Shown one piece after another: positions 9,203 to 18,984 of a stretch of DNA of 64,000 bases. This stretch comes from Paucibacter sp. KCTC 42545 (GTDB taxonomy: Bacteria; Pseudomonadota; Gammaproteobacteria; Burkholderiales; Burkholderiaceae_C), in the NCBI RefSeq assembly GCF_001477625.1, contig NZ_CP013692.1, positions 3,968,001-4,032,000 on the forward strand, read 5' to 3'. The translations under genes were made by a program, and so were the position numbers. Below the pieces are notes generated by a model. The model had not been told where the DNA came from, ran no database searches, and saw nothing but the letters and a program-made list of their open reading frames with translations. How positions within the stretch are numbered: the first letter of the stretch is position 1; each line of letters begins with the position of its first letter.

Positions 9203-9921
9203 GCGTTGGGGCCAAGAATCAAAAAGCGGGACAAAAGGGGGGCTTCGTCCTCGGCCTGATCGTTGGCCTGCTGGTCGGCTTGGCCGTCGCGCTGGGCGTG
9301 GCGCTCTACATCACCAAGGTGCCCATCCCCTTCATCAACAAGGTGCCGCAGCGCACGGCGGAGCAAGACGCCGAAGAGGCCCTGCGCAACAAAAACTGGG
9401 ACCCCAACGCCCCCTTGGCCGGCAAGGCTGGCGCCAAGGCCGCCAGCGGCGTGGTCAGCCCGGCGCCGGTGACGACGCCTGCCCCGGTGCAAAGCACGGC
9501 GCCTGCCGCCGCCACCACCGCTGTTGAGCCCGCCCCGGCTGCTGCAACCACCCACGTGCCAGCCCAAGTGCCGGCCCCCGCCCCTGCCAAAGCCGCCGAA
9601 AAGGCGGCTGAGAAGACTAGCGACAAGGCCGCCAGCGAGAAGAAGCCCGAGTCCAAGGCAGCCGCTGCAGCGCCCGCCGCCGACCCGAACGTTTACTTCG
9701 TGCAGGCCGGTGCCTTCACCAAGTCCGACGACGCCGAGGCCCAGCGCGCCAAGTTGGCCATGCAGGGACTGAGCGCCAAGATCACCGAGCGCGAACAATC
9801 CGGCCGCACGGTCTACCGTGTACGCCTGGGCCCCTTCGATGCCCGCGACGAAGCCGAAGCGCAGCAGCGCAAGGTTGAAGGCGCCGGCATGGAAGCCAAT
9901 TTGGTCACCGTCAAGCGCTGA
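9199..9921 (+). CDS. SPOR-domain membrane protein
   Basis: A 240-residue bitopic inner-membrane protein. A short cytosolic N-terminus precedes one hydrophobic helix (around 15-38, rich in [14 protein letters not shown]). A Pro/Ala/Lys-rich linker follows (around 70-160), and then a C-terminal SPOR domain (around 165-238, starting [18 protein letters not shown]). SPOR domains bind denuded septal peptidoglycan, so a cell-division or envelope role like FtsN or DedD is likely. The linker is low-complexity and probably spans the periplasm. It overlaps argS by 4 bp and is followed by dsbA after 54 bp; this argS-SPOR-dsbA order is common in Burkholderiales from my recollection. FtsN itself cannot be distinguished from other SPOR proteins here. 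Confidence 0.92.
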   Translation: MSVGAKNQKAGQKGGFVLGLIVGLLVGLAVALGVALYITKVPIPFINKVPQRTAEQDAEEALRNKNWDPNAPLAGKAGAKAASGVVSPAPVTTPAPVQSTAPAAATTAVEPAPAAATTHVPAQVPAPAPAKAAEKAAEKTSDKAASEKKPESKAAAAAPAADPNVYFVQAGAFTKSDDAEAQRAKLAMQGLSAKITEREQSGRTVYRVRLGPFDARDEAEAQQRKVEGAGMEANLVTVKR

Positions 9922-9975
9922 TGGCGGCTTGAGTTCACCCCCTCTCACTCCCCTTTATTTCCAAGGATCTCACCG

Positions 9976-10641
9976 ATGATGAAGCGTCGCGATTTCTCCG
10001 CCACTCTGGGCCTGAGCGTTCTGGGTGCCGGCAGTCTGCCCGGCCTGGCCTTGGCGCAAGGCGCGCCGGTGGAAGGCAAGCAATACCTGAAGCTGTCTCA
10101 GGCACTGCCCTCCACACCCGGCAAGATCGATGTGCTGGAGTTCTTCTGGTACGGCTGCCCACACTGCTTCACCTTTGATCCCACTATCGAGGCCTGGAGC
10201 AAGCAGCTGCCCGCCGACGTCAACTTCCGCCGCGTGCATGTGGGCTTCCGCGCCAACATCAAATCGCACCAGAAGTTGTTCTTCGCTCTCGAAGCGATGG
10301 GCAAGGAAGCCGAAGTGCACACCGCCGTGTTCAATGCCTTCCAGCGCGATATGCCCGAGGACGACAAGGCCGTGATGGCCCTGGCCGGCCGCCTGGGCCT
10401 GGACATGGCCAAGTTCACCGCTGCCTACAACTCCTTCGGCGTGCAAACCAAGTGCGCGCAAGCCAGCAAGCTGTCGGAGGAGTACCGCATCGACGGCGTG
10501 CCCGCCATCGGCATCGCCGGCCGCTACCTGACTTCGCCCAGCATTGCTGGCGTTCGCGGTGCCGGTGAGATCGTCAATGGCCAGCAAGCGCTGGCGGTGA
10601 CGGACTATCTGATCAAGCTGGTACGCTCAAGCAAGGGCTGA
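9976..10641 (+). CDS. dsbA: Periplasmic thiol:disulfide oxidoreductase DsbA
   Basis: A 221-residue thioredoxin-fold oxidant that introduces disulfides into exported proteins and is normally recharged by DsbB. The N-terminus MMKRRDFSATLG ends in a hydrophobic stretch and ALAQG, a signal peptide with a twin-arginine look (RRDF). The redox motif is CPHC in WYGCPHCFTF (near residue 60). The cis-proline loop reads GVPAIGIAG (near 174). A helical insert lies between them as in DsbA. It follows the SPOR gene by 54 bp with AAGGA upstream of the ATG. Its substrates could include the disulfide-bearing exported proteins encoded nearby, such as the PsiF-repeat protein and pseudopilins, but that is inference. 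Confidence 0.95.
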   Translation: MMKRRDFSATLGLSVLGAGSLPGLALAQGAPVEGKQYLKLSQALPSTPGKIDVLEFFWYGCPHCFTFDPTIEAWSKQLPADVNFRRVHVGFRANIKSHQKLFFALEAMGKEAEVHTAVFNAFQRDMPEDDKAVMALAGRLGLDMAKFTAAYNSFGVQTKCAQASKLSEEYRIDGVPAIGIAGRYLTSPSIAGVRGAGEIVNGQQALAVTDYLIKLVRSSKG

Positions 10642-10756
10642 GGCCCGCTTGCAACACCTGCCGTGCTGCGCGCGCGGCGGGTCGATCTCTTCAGCCTAGG
10701 TGCCGCTCCTGCAATTTGGGGTGGCGCCGGGCTGCGCTTGAAGATGCAGGGCTAGA

Positions 10757-11455
10757 ATGGTCTGCAAGAATTGTGCCGCCATGAAAACACCCTGCATTCG
10801 CCCATCCCGCCCTAGCGCCAGAGCCGTCGCCCAAGACATCGCCAACGCTGGCCGTGTCGCCTTGGCCGTGGCGCTGATGCTCGGCGCCGCAACCATCGCC
10901 CACGCCGAAAAGGCCGACCAGTTCAAACCGCTGAACATCGCCTCCGACCAAGGTGGCCGGGTCGATATGGCGCGCCAGCGCACCGAGTTCAACGGCAATG
11001 TGGTGCTCAGCAAGGGCAGCTTGCTGCTGAAGGCCGAGCGCATTGATGTGCGTGAAACCGGTGACGGCTACTTTCAGGCCTATGCCAATGGCCAGACCGG
11101 CAAGCAGGTGTCCTTCCGCCAGGCACGAGACATCCCCGGCGAGGCCATCGAAGGCTTTGCCGATCAGGTGGAGTACGACACCCGCAGCGACACCGTGCGT
11201 TTCATCGGCAATGCGGTGGTGCATCGCACCATGGGCAGCTCGGTGGCCGACGAGGTCAGCGGCGCCGTGATCGTGTACGACAACCGCAGCGAAGTGTTCA
11301 CGCTGGACGGCGGCAAGACCTCGCCCCACCCCACCGGCCGCGTCCGCGTGGTTATCATGCCGCGAGGCTCGGCAGCAAGCGCTGAGCCCGCAGCCAGTTC
11401 TGGCCTGACCCTGCAACCCAGCACCCAGCTGCCCAGCAGTAAAAAGGCGCCATGA
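10757..11455 (+). CDS. lptA: LPS export periplasmic bridge protein LptA
   Basis: A 232-residue periplasmic protein of the OstA/LptA beta-jellyroll family. It carries lipopolysaccharide between the inner-membrane LptBFGC complex and outer-membrane LptDE. The signal region is [17 protein letters not shown]. The core begins [15 protein letters not shown], and the repeated strands include [21 protein letters not shown] and [20 protein letters not shown] second in-frame ATG at 10781 (MKTPCIRP) would give a more typical signal-peptide length; 10757 was chosen because AGGG lies five bases upstream. The stop overlaps the lptB start (ATGA). lptC, usually immediately upstream, is not here: dsbA precedes instead after 115 bp. 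Confidence 0.93.
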   Translation: MVCKNCAAMKTPCIRPSRPSARAVAQDIANAGRVALAVALMLGAATIAHAEKADQFKPLNIASDQGGRVDMARQRTEFNGNVVLSKGSLLLKAERIDVRETGDGYFQAYANGQTGKQVSFRQARDIPGEAIEGFADQVEYDTRSDTVRFIGNAVVHRTMGSSVADEVSGAVIVYDNRSEVFTLDGGKTSPHPTGRVRVVIMPRGSAASAEPAASSGLTLQPSTQLPSSKKAP

Positions 11456-12231
11456 GCAGCGCGCCCCCAATCAGCGGCAGCAGCGCGCCGCGCAGCCGCC
11501 TTGACGCCACCGGTTTGGCCAAGAGCTATGGTGTGCGCAAAGTGGTCAAGAACGTGCACCTGGGCGTGGACAGCGGCGAGGTGGTGGGTCTGCTGGGCCC
11601 CAACGGTGCCGGCAAGACGACCAGCTTCTACATGATCGTGGGCCTGGTGCGCGCCGATGCCGGCGAGATCCATATCGACGGCAAAGAAGTCCAGCACCTG
11701 CCCATCCACCAGCGTGCCCGCCTGGGCCTGAGCTATCTGCCGCAGGAAGCTTCGATCTTCCGCAAGCTCACCGTGGAAGAGAACATCCGTGCGGTGCTGG
11801 AATTGCAACTCGATGCCAATGGCCGGCCGCTGAGCAAGGCGCGCATCAATGAGTTGCTGGAAAACCTGCTGCACGACCTCAGCATCGAAAAGCTGCGCGA
11901 CAGCCCCGCCCCCGCGCTTTCGGGTGGCGAGCGCCGCCGCGTCGAGATCGCGCGCGCCCTGGCCACCCAGCCCCGCTTCATCTTGCTGGACGAGCCCTTC
12001 GCCGGCGTCGACCCGATCGCGGTGCTGGAGATCCAGCGCATCATCAGCTTCCTGAAGGCGCGCGGCATCGGGGTTTTGATCACCGACCACAATGTGCGCG
12101 AAACCCTCGGCATTTGCGATCGCGCCTACATCATCAGCGAAGGCGCCGTTCTGGCCGAAGGCACGCCCGCCGAGATTGTGGACAACGCCGATGTGCGCAA
12201 GGTCTATCTCGGCGAAAACTTCCGCATGTGA
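11452..12231 (+). CDS. lptB: LPS transport ABC ATPase LptB
   Basis: A 259-residue cytosolic ATPase that powers LptBFGC extraction of lipopolysaccharide from the inner membrane. All ABC motifs are present: Walker [10 protein letters not shown] (near 49), Q-loop [12 protein letters not shown], signature LSGGERRR (near 157), Walker [13 protein letters not shown] (near 180) and switch histidine [10 protein letters not shown]. The SYLPQE and FAGVDP forms are characteristic of LptB rather than of amino-acid or drug ABC ATPases. It overlaps lptA by four bases and shares its last base with the rpoN ATG (TGATG), so lptA-lptB-rpoN is one tightly coupled operon. A Ser/Ala-rich N-terminal extension of about 18 residues precedes the ATPase fold. 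Confidence 0.97.
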   Translation: MSSAPPISGSSAPRSRLDATGLAKSYGVRKVVKNVHLGVDSGEVVGLLGPNGAGKTTSFYMIVGLVRADAGEIHIDGKEVQHLPIHQRARLGLSYLPQEASIFRKLTVEENIRAVLELQLDANGRPLSKARINELLENLLHDLSIEKLRDSPAPALSGGERRRVEIARALATQPRFILLDEPFAGVDPIAVLEIQRIISFLKARGIGVLITDHNVRETLGICDRAYIISEGAVLAEGTPAEIVDNADVRKVYLGENFRM

Positions 12232-13745
12232 TGAAACAGTCGCTCCAGCTGCGCCTGAGCCAGCATCTCTCGCTGACCCCGCAATTGCAGCAATCGATCC
12301 GGCTGCTGCAACTCTCGACCCTGGAGCTGAACCAGGAAATCGAGCAAATGATGGCGCAGAACCCTCTGCTCGATACCGAGGATGACATCAGCGTGGCCGC
12401 GCCCGAGATCAGCGAGCCGCTACGCGCCAGCGCCGCCGACGACAGCAGCGCCGACACCGAGCTGGGCGGCGGCGCCGACGCCGAGAGCACGCCGGAGTTG
12501 CGGGCCGAAGACTTCGGTAGCACCGAGCGCGACGACTGGGAGAACGGCACCGAGCGCGATGACTTCGACGGCATCCGCGAGCTGCCCAGCAACCACAACA
12601 GCGGCAGCGCCAGCAATGACGGCGACGACGATCGCAGCGAGCAGGAGTTCGCCGAAATCAGCCTGCAAGAGCATTTGAATCAGCAGCTGGCCGGCATGCA
12701 CCTCAGCCAGGCCGACCGCATGGCCTTGCAAGTGCTGATTGAGTCGCTGGGCGAAGACGGCTACCTGGAAGACACACTGGAAGACATCGCCCAAGCGCTC
12801 ACCACTGATGCCGAGGAACAAGAAGAGCTGCTGGACCATCTGCGCATCGCCCTGAAGTGGTTGCAGAACATGGACCCCGGCGGCGTCGGCGCACGCGACC
12901 TGGCCGAGTGCCTAACGCTGCAATTGCGCGCACTACCGCGCAGCCCGGCGCAGGTGATCGCCATCCTGATTTGCAAATCACATCTGGAACTGCTGGCCAA
13001 GCGCGATAGCAAAAAGCTGATGGCGCTGACCGGTGCCGACGAGCCCCTGCTGCGCGAAGCGCAAGCGCTGATCCGCGCCCTCGACCCCAAACCGGGGCGG
13101 CGCTTCGCGCAAGGCCAGTCGCAGGCAGTGATCCCGGATGTGATCGTGCGCAAGGTCGGCCGCGAGCTGCGCGTGATGCTCAACCCCGAGGTCGCCCCCA
13201 AGCTGCGCATCAATGAGATGTATGCCAACGCCCTGCGGCAAACCCGCGGCGGCATCAGCAATAGCGCGCTGGGTGGCCAGCTGCAGGAAGCGCGCTGGTT
13301 CATTAAAAACATCCAGCAGCGCTTCGACACCATTTTGCGTGTCTCCAAAGCCATCGTGGAGCGGCAAAAAGGCTTCTTCACCCACGGTGCCCTGGCCATG
13401 AAGCCCCTGGTGCTGCGCGAGATTGCCGACGAGCTGGGCCTGCACGAGTCCACCATCTCACGCGTCACCACCGCCAAATACATGGCCACCACCTTCGGCA
13501 CTTTTGAGCTGAAGTACTTCTTCGGCTCGGGCCTGAGCACCGAGGCCGGCGGCAATGCCTCCAGCACCGCCGTGCGCGCGCTGATCAAGCAATTCGTTGA
13601 GGCGGAAGCGCCGAACAAGCCGCTGTCTGACAGCGCCTTGGCCAACATGCTGGAAGAGCAAGGCATCCAGGTGGCGCGGCGCACCGTGGCGAAATACCGC
13701 GAAGCGCTGAAGATCGCCCCCGCCAATTTGCGCAAACCCTGCTGA
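12231..13745 (+). CDS. rpoN: RNA polymerase sigma-54 factor RpoN
   Basis: A 504-residue alternative sigma factor that recognises -24/-12 promoters and needs AAA+ activators. Region I is the Gln/Leu-rich start [20 protein letters not shown], followed by QNPLLDTEDD. An acidic region II spans about 50-140. The core-binding region and the HTH come next, and the RpoN box ARRTVAKYRE sits near residue 481. The start at 12231 was chosen because it gives the conserved MKQSLQLR N-terminus and the one-base overlap with lptB; the frame is open further upstream. The factor is complete, so sigma-54 promoters should exist in this genome. PEP-CTERM and EPS systems in other Proteobacteria are reported to use RpoN, although I found no convincing site in this window. 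Confidence 0.98.
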   Translation: MKQSLQLRLSQHLSLTPQLQQSIRLLQLSTLELNQEIEQMMAQNPLLDTEDDISVAAPEISEPLRASAADDSSADTELGGGADAESTPELRAEDFGSTERDDWENGTERDDFDGIRELPSNHNSGSASNDGDDDRSEQEFAEISLQEHLNQQLAGMHLSQADRMALQVLIESLGEDGYLEDTLEDIAQALTTDAEEQEELLDHLRIALKWLQNMDPGGVGARDLAECLTLQLRALPRSPAQVIAILICKSHLELLAKRDSKKLMALTGADEPLLREAQALIRALDPKPGRRFAQGQSQAVIPDVIVRKVGRELRVMLNPEVAPKLRINEMYANALRQTRGGISNSALGGQLQEARWFIKNIQQRFDTILRVSKAIVERQKGFFTHGALAMKPLVLREIADELGLHESTISRVTTAKYMATTFGTFELKYFFGSGLSTEAGGNASSTAVRALIKQFVEAEAPNKPLSDSALANMLEEQGIQVARRTVAKYREALKIAPANLRKPC

Positions 13746-13810
13746 TTGATCTGCATCAAGGCTGAGGCAGGAGCGACTCGCTAAGGTGACGCTCCCTCAC
13801 CTCGCCCACC

Positions 13811-16627
13811 ATGTCCAGCCCAGCCCCCCATTCGGCGAACCGCCCCGGTTCGGCCTTCTGCATTCAACAATTTCACGCACAGTGGCTGGTGTTCGCCCTG
13901 GTCTGCGCGATCGTTGCGGTGTCTGCCGGTATTTGGCTCAGGCATGAACGCGCCCAGTTGCAGCAGCAAGAAAGCCAGCGCCTGCAAGGTCTGGTGCAAG
14001 TGCTGGACGGCATCGTGGCCCAACAGCTGCATGGCATTCAGGCAGCGCTGCAGACCATCGACGATTCCCACGGCAAATGGCGCAACAGCCAGATGCAGCA
14101 AGATGCTCGCCCGCTTTTGAGCGCCCTGGCCCAGGCCATGCCCGGTGTGCGCATGGCCGCCATCATCGATGCCCGCGGGCGCATGCGAGCCACCTCCCTG
14201 GCCGAATTGCCCAATTTCGACGCCAGCACGCGCGACTACTTTCTGATGCCAAAAACGGCGCCACAGTACGGCATGCTCTATGTCTCGCCGCCCTACAGCA
14301 ATGCGCTGGGCGAGTACACCATGAGCTTGTCGCGGGCGCTGTTCGATGCGCGCGGGCAATTCGCTGGCGTGGCCATGGTGACGCTGGATCCCGACTACTT
14401 CAAGCTGGTGCTGGGTACGGCGCAAACCTCGGATGACACCTGGAGCGCCCTGGTTCACGCCGACGGCATGCTCTACAGCCTGCGCCCGCAGAACAATGAC
14501 TGGATGGGCCGCCGACTGCTGGACCGGCCGGGCTCGCTACTGGCCCGCCATCTGGCCAGCGGCCAAGACGCCAGCGTGCAGCAAGGCCTGGCCTTGGTCA
14601 GCCGGGATGAGCGCCTGACGGCCTTGCAAACCGTGCGCACCCCGGGCCTACAAACCAACCGCGCCTTGATCGTTGCCGTGGGTCGCCAGATCAGCGCCCT
14701 GGAAGCGCCTTGGCAGCGCCAGTGGCAGCAAACCCTGGGGGCCGGCTTGCTGCTGGCCATGGTCAGCGGCCTGGCGCTGTGGCTGCGCCAACGTCGCTTG
14801 CGCAGCATCGCCGCGTTGCGCGAAGCCCAGCGGCGCAGCGACCACGACAAAGCGCAGCACACCCAGGCCGTTCTGGACAATATGGTGGACGGCGTCATCA
14901 CCATCGACGCGCGCGGCCTGATCCTGAGCTTCAACGCCTCGGCCTGCCGCATGTTCGGCTACAGCGCCGAGGAGGTGATCGGGCGCAATGTCAGTCTGCT
15001 GATGCCCGAGCCTGAAGCCAGCCAGCACGATGGCTATTTGCGCAACTACCTGGGCGGCAATCAAGCCCGCGTGATCGGGGTTGGCCGCGACGTCACCGGC
15101 CGGCGCAAGAGCGGCAGCAACTTCCCGATGAGCCTGGCCGTGTCCAGCATCGAGCGCGATGGCGAGCCCCTGTTCATCGGCCTGACGCGCGACATCACCG
15201 AACGCAAGCGTGCCGAGGCCGCGATCGAGAAACTGGCCTTCAACGACCCGCTCACCGGCCTGCCCAACCGCCGCCTGCTGCTGGACCGCTTGAACCAAAC
15301 CCTGGCCTCGGCGCAGCGCCAGGGCCGCCACGGCGCGGTGCTCTTCATCGACCTGGACAATTTCAAGTCGCTCAACGACACCTTGGGCCACGGGATGGGC
15401 GATCTGCTGCTGCAAAGCATCGCACAGCGCCTGCTGGGCACGGTGCGGGCGCAGGACTCGGTGGCGCGCTGGGGCGGCGATGAGTTTGTGGTACTGCTGC
15501 AGGACTTGGGCCAGGACTACGCCGAGGCTGCCCAGCATGCCGAAGCGGCAGCCGAAAAGATCCTGCGCGTGCTGGGCCAGCCCTACCAGCTCAAAGACCA
15601 TTTGCATCACAGCACGCCCAGCATCGGCATCAAGGTCTGGGGTGCGGGCGACGGTAGCAGCAGCGAAGATCTGCTCAAACATGCCGACCACGCCATGTAC
15701 CAAGCCAAGGCGGGCGGCCGCAACCAGCTGTGCTTCTTCGACCCGGTCACCCAGGCCGCCATGGCCGAGCGCGCCACGCTGGAGGCGGACCTGCGCGGCG
15801 CCCTGCAGAACGACCAGTTCGCGCTCTATCTGCAAGCCCAGGTCAATCAGCACGGCCAGTTGACCGGCGCCGAAGTGCTGCTGCGCTGGCAGCATCCGCA
15901 GCGCGGCTGGATCTCGCCCGCGCAGTTCATCCCCCTGGCTGAGCAGACCGGCCTGATCGTGCCACTGGGCGCCTGGGTGATGCAGCAGGCCTGCGCGCTG
16001 CTGGCCTTGTGGGCCGGTCAGCCGCGGCTGGAGGGCTTGAGCCTGGCCGTCAACGTCAGTGCCGTCCAGTTCCGCCACAAGGGCTTTTTGTCCACCTTGC
16101 AGCAAATCTTGGCGCGCAGCAACGCCCCCACCGAGCGCCTCAAGATCGAGCTGACCGAGAGCGCCCTGGTGGACGATGTGGAGGGCGTGATCCGCCTGAT
16201 GACGGAGCTGGGCCGCCTGGGCGTAGGCCTGTCGCTGGATGATTTCGGCACCGGCTATTCCTCGCTGGCCTACCTGAAGCGCCTGCCGCTCAAGCAGCTC
16301 AAGATCGACCAATCCTTTGTGCGCGACCTGATCAGCGAGCCCAATGCCCATGCCATTGCCCATGCGATTGTGCAGTTAGGCGACAGCCTGGGCCTGCACG
16401 TCATCGCCGAAGGGGTGGAAACCGAGGCGCAGCGCGATCTGCTGGCGCAGCTGGGTTGCCATGCCTACCAGGGCTATTTGTTCGGCCGCCCCATGCCCAT
16501 CGAGGCCTTCGTCGCCGGAGCCTTGCAATGGCCCAAGCCCATGGCCGGGCAGACGCAAACTGCCGAGCCCCTGCTGACTCAAGTCACAAGCGAAGACAGG
16601 CCTGCCGACGCGCCGCTGCCGGCCTAA
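13811..16627 (+). CDS. Membrane sensor PAS-GGDEF-EAL protein
   Basis: A 938-residue cyclic-di-GMP enzyme. An N-terminal membrane helix (around 22-42, WLVFALVCAIVAVSAGIWL) and a second one (near 305-325) enclose a periplasmic sensor region of about 260 residues with the look of a dCache/CHASE domain (ARGRMRATSLAEL, YGMLYVSPPYSNALGEY). PAS (around 350-470, VITIDARGLILSFNASA), GGDEF (GGDEF near 554) and EAL follow. The EAL signature reads EVL in GAEVLLRWQHP (near 686); the glutamate is retained, and NVSAVQF, ELTESAL, DDFGTGYSSL, LKIDQSFV and EGVE are intact, so phosphodiesterase activity remains plausible. It starts 65 bp after rpoN and is probably transcribed separately. No ligand can be assigned. 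Confidence 0.93.
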   Translation: MSSPAPHSANRPGSAFCIQQFHAQWLVFALVCAIVAVSAGIWLRHERAQLQQQESQRLQGLVQVLDGIVAQQLHGIQAALQTIDDSHGKWRNSQMQQDARPLLSALAQAMPGVRMAAIIDARGRMRATSLAELPNFDASTRDYFLMPKTAPQYGMLYVSPPYSNALGEYTMSLSRALFDARGQFAGVAMVTLDPDYFKLVLGTAQTSDDTWSALVHADGMLYSLRPQNNDWMGRRLLDRPGSLLARHLASGQDASVQQGLALVSRDERLTALQTVRTPGLQTNRALIVAVGRQISALEAPWQRQWQQTLGAGLLLAMVSGLALWLRQRRLRSIAALREAQRRSDHDKAQHTQAVLDNMVDGVITIDARGLILSFNASACRMFGYSAEEVIGRNVSLLMPEPEASQHDGYLRNYLGGNQARVIGVGRDVTGRRKSGSNFPMSLAVSSIERDGEPLFIGLTRDITERKRAEAAIEKLAFNDPLTGLPNRRLLLDRLNQTLASAQRQGRHGAVLFIDLDNFKSLNDTLGHGMGDLLLQSIAQRLLGTVRAQDSVARWGGDEFVVLLQDLGQDYAEAAQHAEAAAEKILRVLGQPYQLKDHLHHSTPSIGIKVWGAGDGSSSEDLLKHADHAMYQAKAGGRNQLCFFDPVTQAAMAERATLEADLRGALQNDQFALYLQAQVNQHGQLTGAEVLLRWQHPQRGWISPAQFIPLAEQTGLIVPLGAWVMQQACALLALWAGQPRLEGLSLAVNVSAVQFRHKGFLSTLQQILARSNAPTERLKIELTESALVDDVEGVIRLMTELGRLGVGLSLDDFGTGYSSLAYLKRLPLKQLKIDQSFVRDLISEPNAHAIAHAIVQLGDSLGLHVIAEGVETEAQRDLLAQLGCHAYQGYLFGRPMPIEAFVAGALQWPKPMAGQTQTAEPLLTQVTSEDRPADAPLPA

Positions 16628-16784
16628 AGGCAAGCTCAGGCCAGGCTCGCGGCGCTGGCACTGGCCTGATTTCCGCACCCTCTGGTCAAGCCTGGCCGCG
16701 AACTGGGACAATCAGGCCCAAAGCCCTTGCGCTTTTGCCCTTTGAACTTTTTGCTTGCGGCCGCAATCGCAACGCCTCTGCCCC

Positions 16785-18095
16785 ATGTTTTCCCCCACCG
16801 ATAAGCTCCATCTCTTTGTCTCCTGTGCCTCCGGCGTGGAGCGCCTGCTCGATGAAGAGGTGCGGGGCATCCTGCCCAAAACCCATATCGAGGTGCTGCG
16901 TGGCGGCATCGCGCTGAAGGGTGATCTGGAAGCCGTGATGAAGCTCAACCTCGAAAGCCGGCTGGCCCAGCGTGTGCTGATCGAGTTGATCGGCGGCGGC
17001 TACCGCCATGAGGACGATATCTACGCCCTGGCCTGCAAGATCGACTGGACACAGTGGATCACCCCGGCCGAAACCATCCGCGTGGACACCATTGCCCAGC
17101 GCAGCCCGCTGCGCAGCCTCAACTTCGCCACCCTGCGCGTCAAAGACGCCATCTGCGACGTGCTGCGCGACGCCACCGGCGAGCGCCCCAGCGTGGACAC
17201 CCGCTACCCCGATCTGCCGGTGATGCTGCACCTGAGCGAAACCGATGCCACGCTCTACATCGACAGCTCCGGCGAGCCGCTGTTCAAACGCGGCTGGCGC
17301 GAAGACAAGGGCGACGCCCCGCTGAAGGAAACCCTGGCAGCCGCCATGCTGGCCGCCGCCGGCTGGAAGGGCACGCCCGAAGCCGGCGGCGCCCTGCACG
17401 ACCCCTGCTGCGGCTCGGGCACCATCGCGGTGGAAGCCGCGCAAATCGCCTGCGGCATGGCCGCCGGCATGCAGCGCCGCTTCGCCTTTGAGCGCCAATT
17501 GCCTTTCGTGCCGTTGCGCGGCCGCTGGCAAGCCATCAAGCAAGCCGCCAAAGACCGCGAGCATGCGCCCGCCGTGCCGATCTACTGCAGCGATGTGGCC
17601 TTCCGCATGGTTGACTTTGCACGCCGCAATGCCGAGCGCGCCGGTGTGGCCCAGTACATCCAATTCAACGGCGGTGATGCGCTGGAGCGCCCAGCACCCG
17701 AGCTGCCCTACGGCATGCCCGGCACCATCATGATGAACCCGCCCTACGGCGAGCGTATCGAGGTGCGCGGCAAGGCTGGCAACTTCCAGATGAGCCGGGA
17801 TGCGGGCGGCTCAGAAGCCCGCGATGCTGGCGACGACTTCTTCCCGCGCCTGGCGGCGCACTGGAAGCGCGCCTACACCGAGAACCCGGCCGGCTGGACC
17901 GCTTGGCTGCTGTGCCCGGACATGAAGCTGCCCAGCAAGATGCGCCTCAAAGAGTCGCGCAAGATTCCGATGTGGAACGGCCCGATCGAATGCCGGATGT
18001 TCAAGTTCGACTTGATCAAGGGTTCGGCGCGCACACCTAAGCCGGGGCGCGAAGGCGAAAGCAACGGCGACAGCGCCGCCGCCGACTCAAACTGA
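16785..18095 (+). CDS. THUMP-domain class I RNA methyltransferase (RlmL-like)
   Basis: A 436-residue SAM-dependent RNA methyltransferase. An N-terminal ferredoxin-like/THUMP region (around 1-165; VSCASGVERLLDEEV, then SLNFATLRVKDAICDVLRD) binds RNA. The Rossmann methyltransferase part has the SAM loop DPCCGSGTIAVEAA (near 205) and the catalytic NPPYGER (near 317), which is typical of N2-guanine or N6-adenine base methylation. It corresponds to the RlmL half of E. coli RlmKL, which makes m2G2445 in 23S rRNA, without the RlmK half. The ATG at 16785 (MFSPTDKLHLF) is preferred over 16755 by family N-terminus; neither has a clear ribosome-binding site. The stop overlaps the rsmE stop by nine bases in convergent orientation, pairing two rRNA-modification genes. 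Confidence 0.9.
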   Translation: MFSPTDKLHLFVSCASGVERLLDEEVRGILPKTHIEVLRGGIALKGDLEAVMKLNLESRLAQRVLIELIGGGYRHEDDIYALACKIDWTQWITPAETIRVDTIAQRSPLRSLNFATLRVKDAICDVLRDATGERPSVDTRYPDLPVMLHLSETDATLYIDSSGEPLFKRGWREDKGDAPLKETLAAAMLAAAGWKGTPEAGGALHDPCCGSGTIAVEAAQIACGMAAGMQRRFAFERQLPFVPLRGRWQAIKQAAKDREHAPAVPIYCSDVAFRMVDFARRNAERAGVAQYIQFNGGDALERPAPELPYGMPGTIMMNPPYGERIEVRGKAGNFQMSRDAGGSEARDAGDDFFPRLAAHWKRAYTENPAGWTAWLLCPDMKLPSKMRLKESRKIPMWNGPIECRMFKFDLIKGSARTPKPGREGESNGDSAAADSN

Positions 18096-18857
18096 TTGCA
18101 GCGCCAGCCAGCCCAACACGGCCAGCGGGGCCGTGTCGGCACGCAGAATGCGCGGGCCGAGTTGCACGGCCTCAAAGCCGTGATCGCGCGCGGCCTGCTC
18201 TTCGGCCGGGCTCAAGCCCCCTTCGGGGCCGGACAAAACCAGGGTTGAAGTCGCTTCCGGCTGCGCCGCCGCCAGCTCGCGCAAGGGCCGTGCCGCCGTT
18301 GGGCTGAGCAGCCAGCGGCGTTGTTGCGCCGTCACGGGCGGCAGGCTCTTGAGCCATTGTTGCAGGGTGCTGACGGCCTCAACGCGCGGCAGCACGCTGC
18401 GCCCGCTCTGCTCGCACGCCGCCACCGCCACGCCTTGCCAATGGGCTTGTTTTTTCTCGGCCCGCTCGCCGGTCAGGCGCAGCACCGAGCGCTCGCTCAT
18501 CAAAGGCTGCACGGCGGCAGCGCCCAGTTCGGTGGCTTTTTCAATCACGCCGTCCATGCGGTCATTGGCCGGCATCACCACGCACAAGCGCACCGCATGA
18601 GCCAGCTCGCGATGCACCAGCTGGCGCGAATGCAGCTGCACCACCACCTCGCTTCGGCCCATGCGCAACACCTCGGCCTGCCAGTCAAAACCGCTGCCAT
18701 CGAAGAGATTCAGGGCCGCGCCGGGCTGCAGGCGCAGCACTTGCACATGGCGGGCGGCGCCGGCGGGCAGCACCAGCTCGATGGGGCCGGCGGCGTCCGT
18801 GTCTGAATGCGGGTGCAGCTCGGCGAGCGGGGTGTCAACAAAAAGACGGGGCAGCAT
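18087..18857 (-). CDS. rsmE: 16S rRNA m3U1498 methyltransferase RsmE
   Basis: A 256-residue SPOUT-class methyltransferase that modifies U1498 in the 30S decoding region. A PUA-like N-terminal domain (around 1-85, MLPRLFVDTP, then HVQVLRLQPGAALNLFDG) is followed by the knotted SPOUT domain. Conserved motifs are MDGVIEKATELGAAAVQPL, CEQSGRSVLPRV, LSGPEGGLSPAEEQ and LGPRILRADTAPL. The start at 18857 begins the conserved MLPRLF; the open frame runs on to 18908 but the extra residues do not match the family. It is convergent with the RlmL-like gene, overlapping it by 9 bp at the stops. Length is normal. Confidence 0.96.
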   Translation of the reverse strand: MLPRLFVDTPLAELHPHSDTDAAGPIELVLPAGAARHVQVLRLQPGAALNLFDGSGFDWQAEVLRMGRSEVVVQLHSRQLVHRELAHAVRLCVVMPANDRMDGVIEKATELGAAAVQPLMSERSVLRLTGERAEKKQAHWQGVAVAACEQSGRSVLPRVEAVSTLQQWLKSLPPVTAQQRRWLLSPTAARPLRELAAAQPEATSTLVLSGPEGGLSPAEEQAARDHGFEAVQLGPRILRADTAPLAVLGWLALQSV

Positions 18858-18984
18858 GATGAATGAAGGCAAAGAAGTTAAAGCGCAGCGGCGCGGCGGC
18901 CGGGCCATGCCAGCGGCCTGAGATGCCGCCAGTGTGCCGCAACTTGGGGCCCGCCGGACGCGCTTATTCCGGGGCTGTGCCGGC

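Noticed and set aside
14648..16363. 571-codon minus-strand frame inside the GGDEF-EAL gene
   Set aside because: High GC keeps the opposite frame open; the plus strand has intact GGDEF and EAL motifs.
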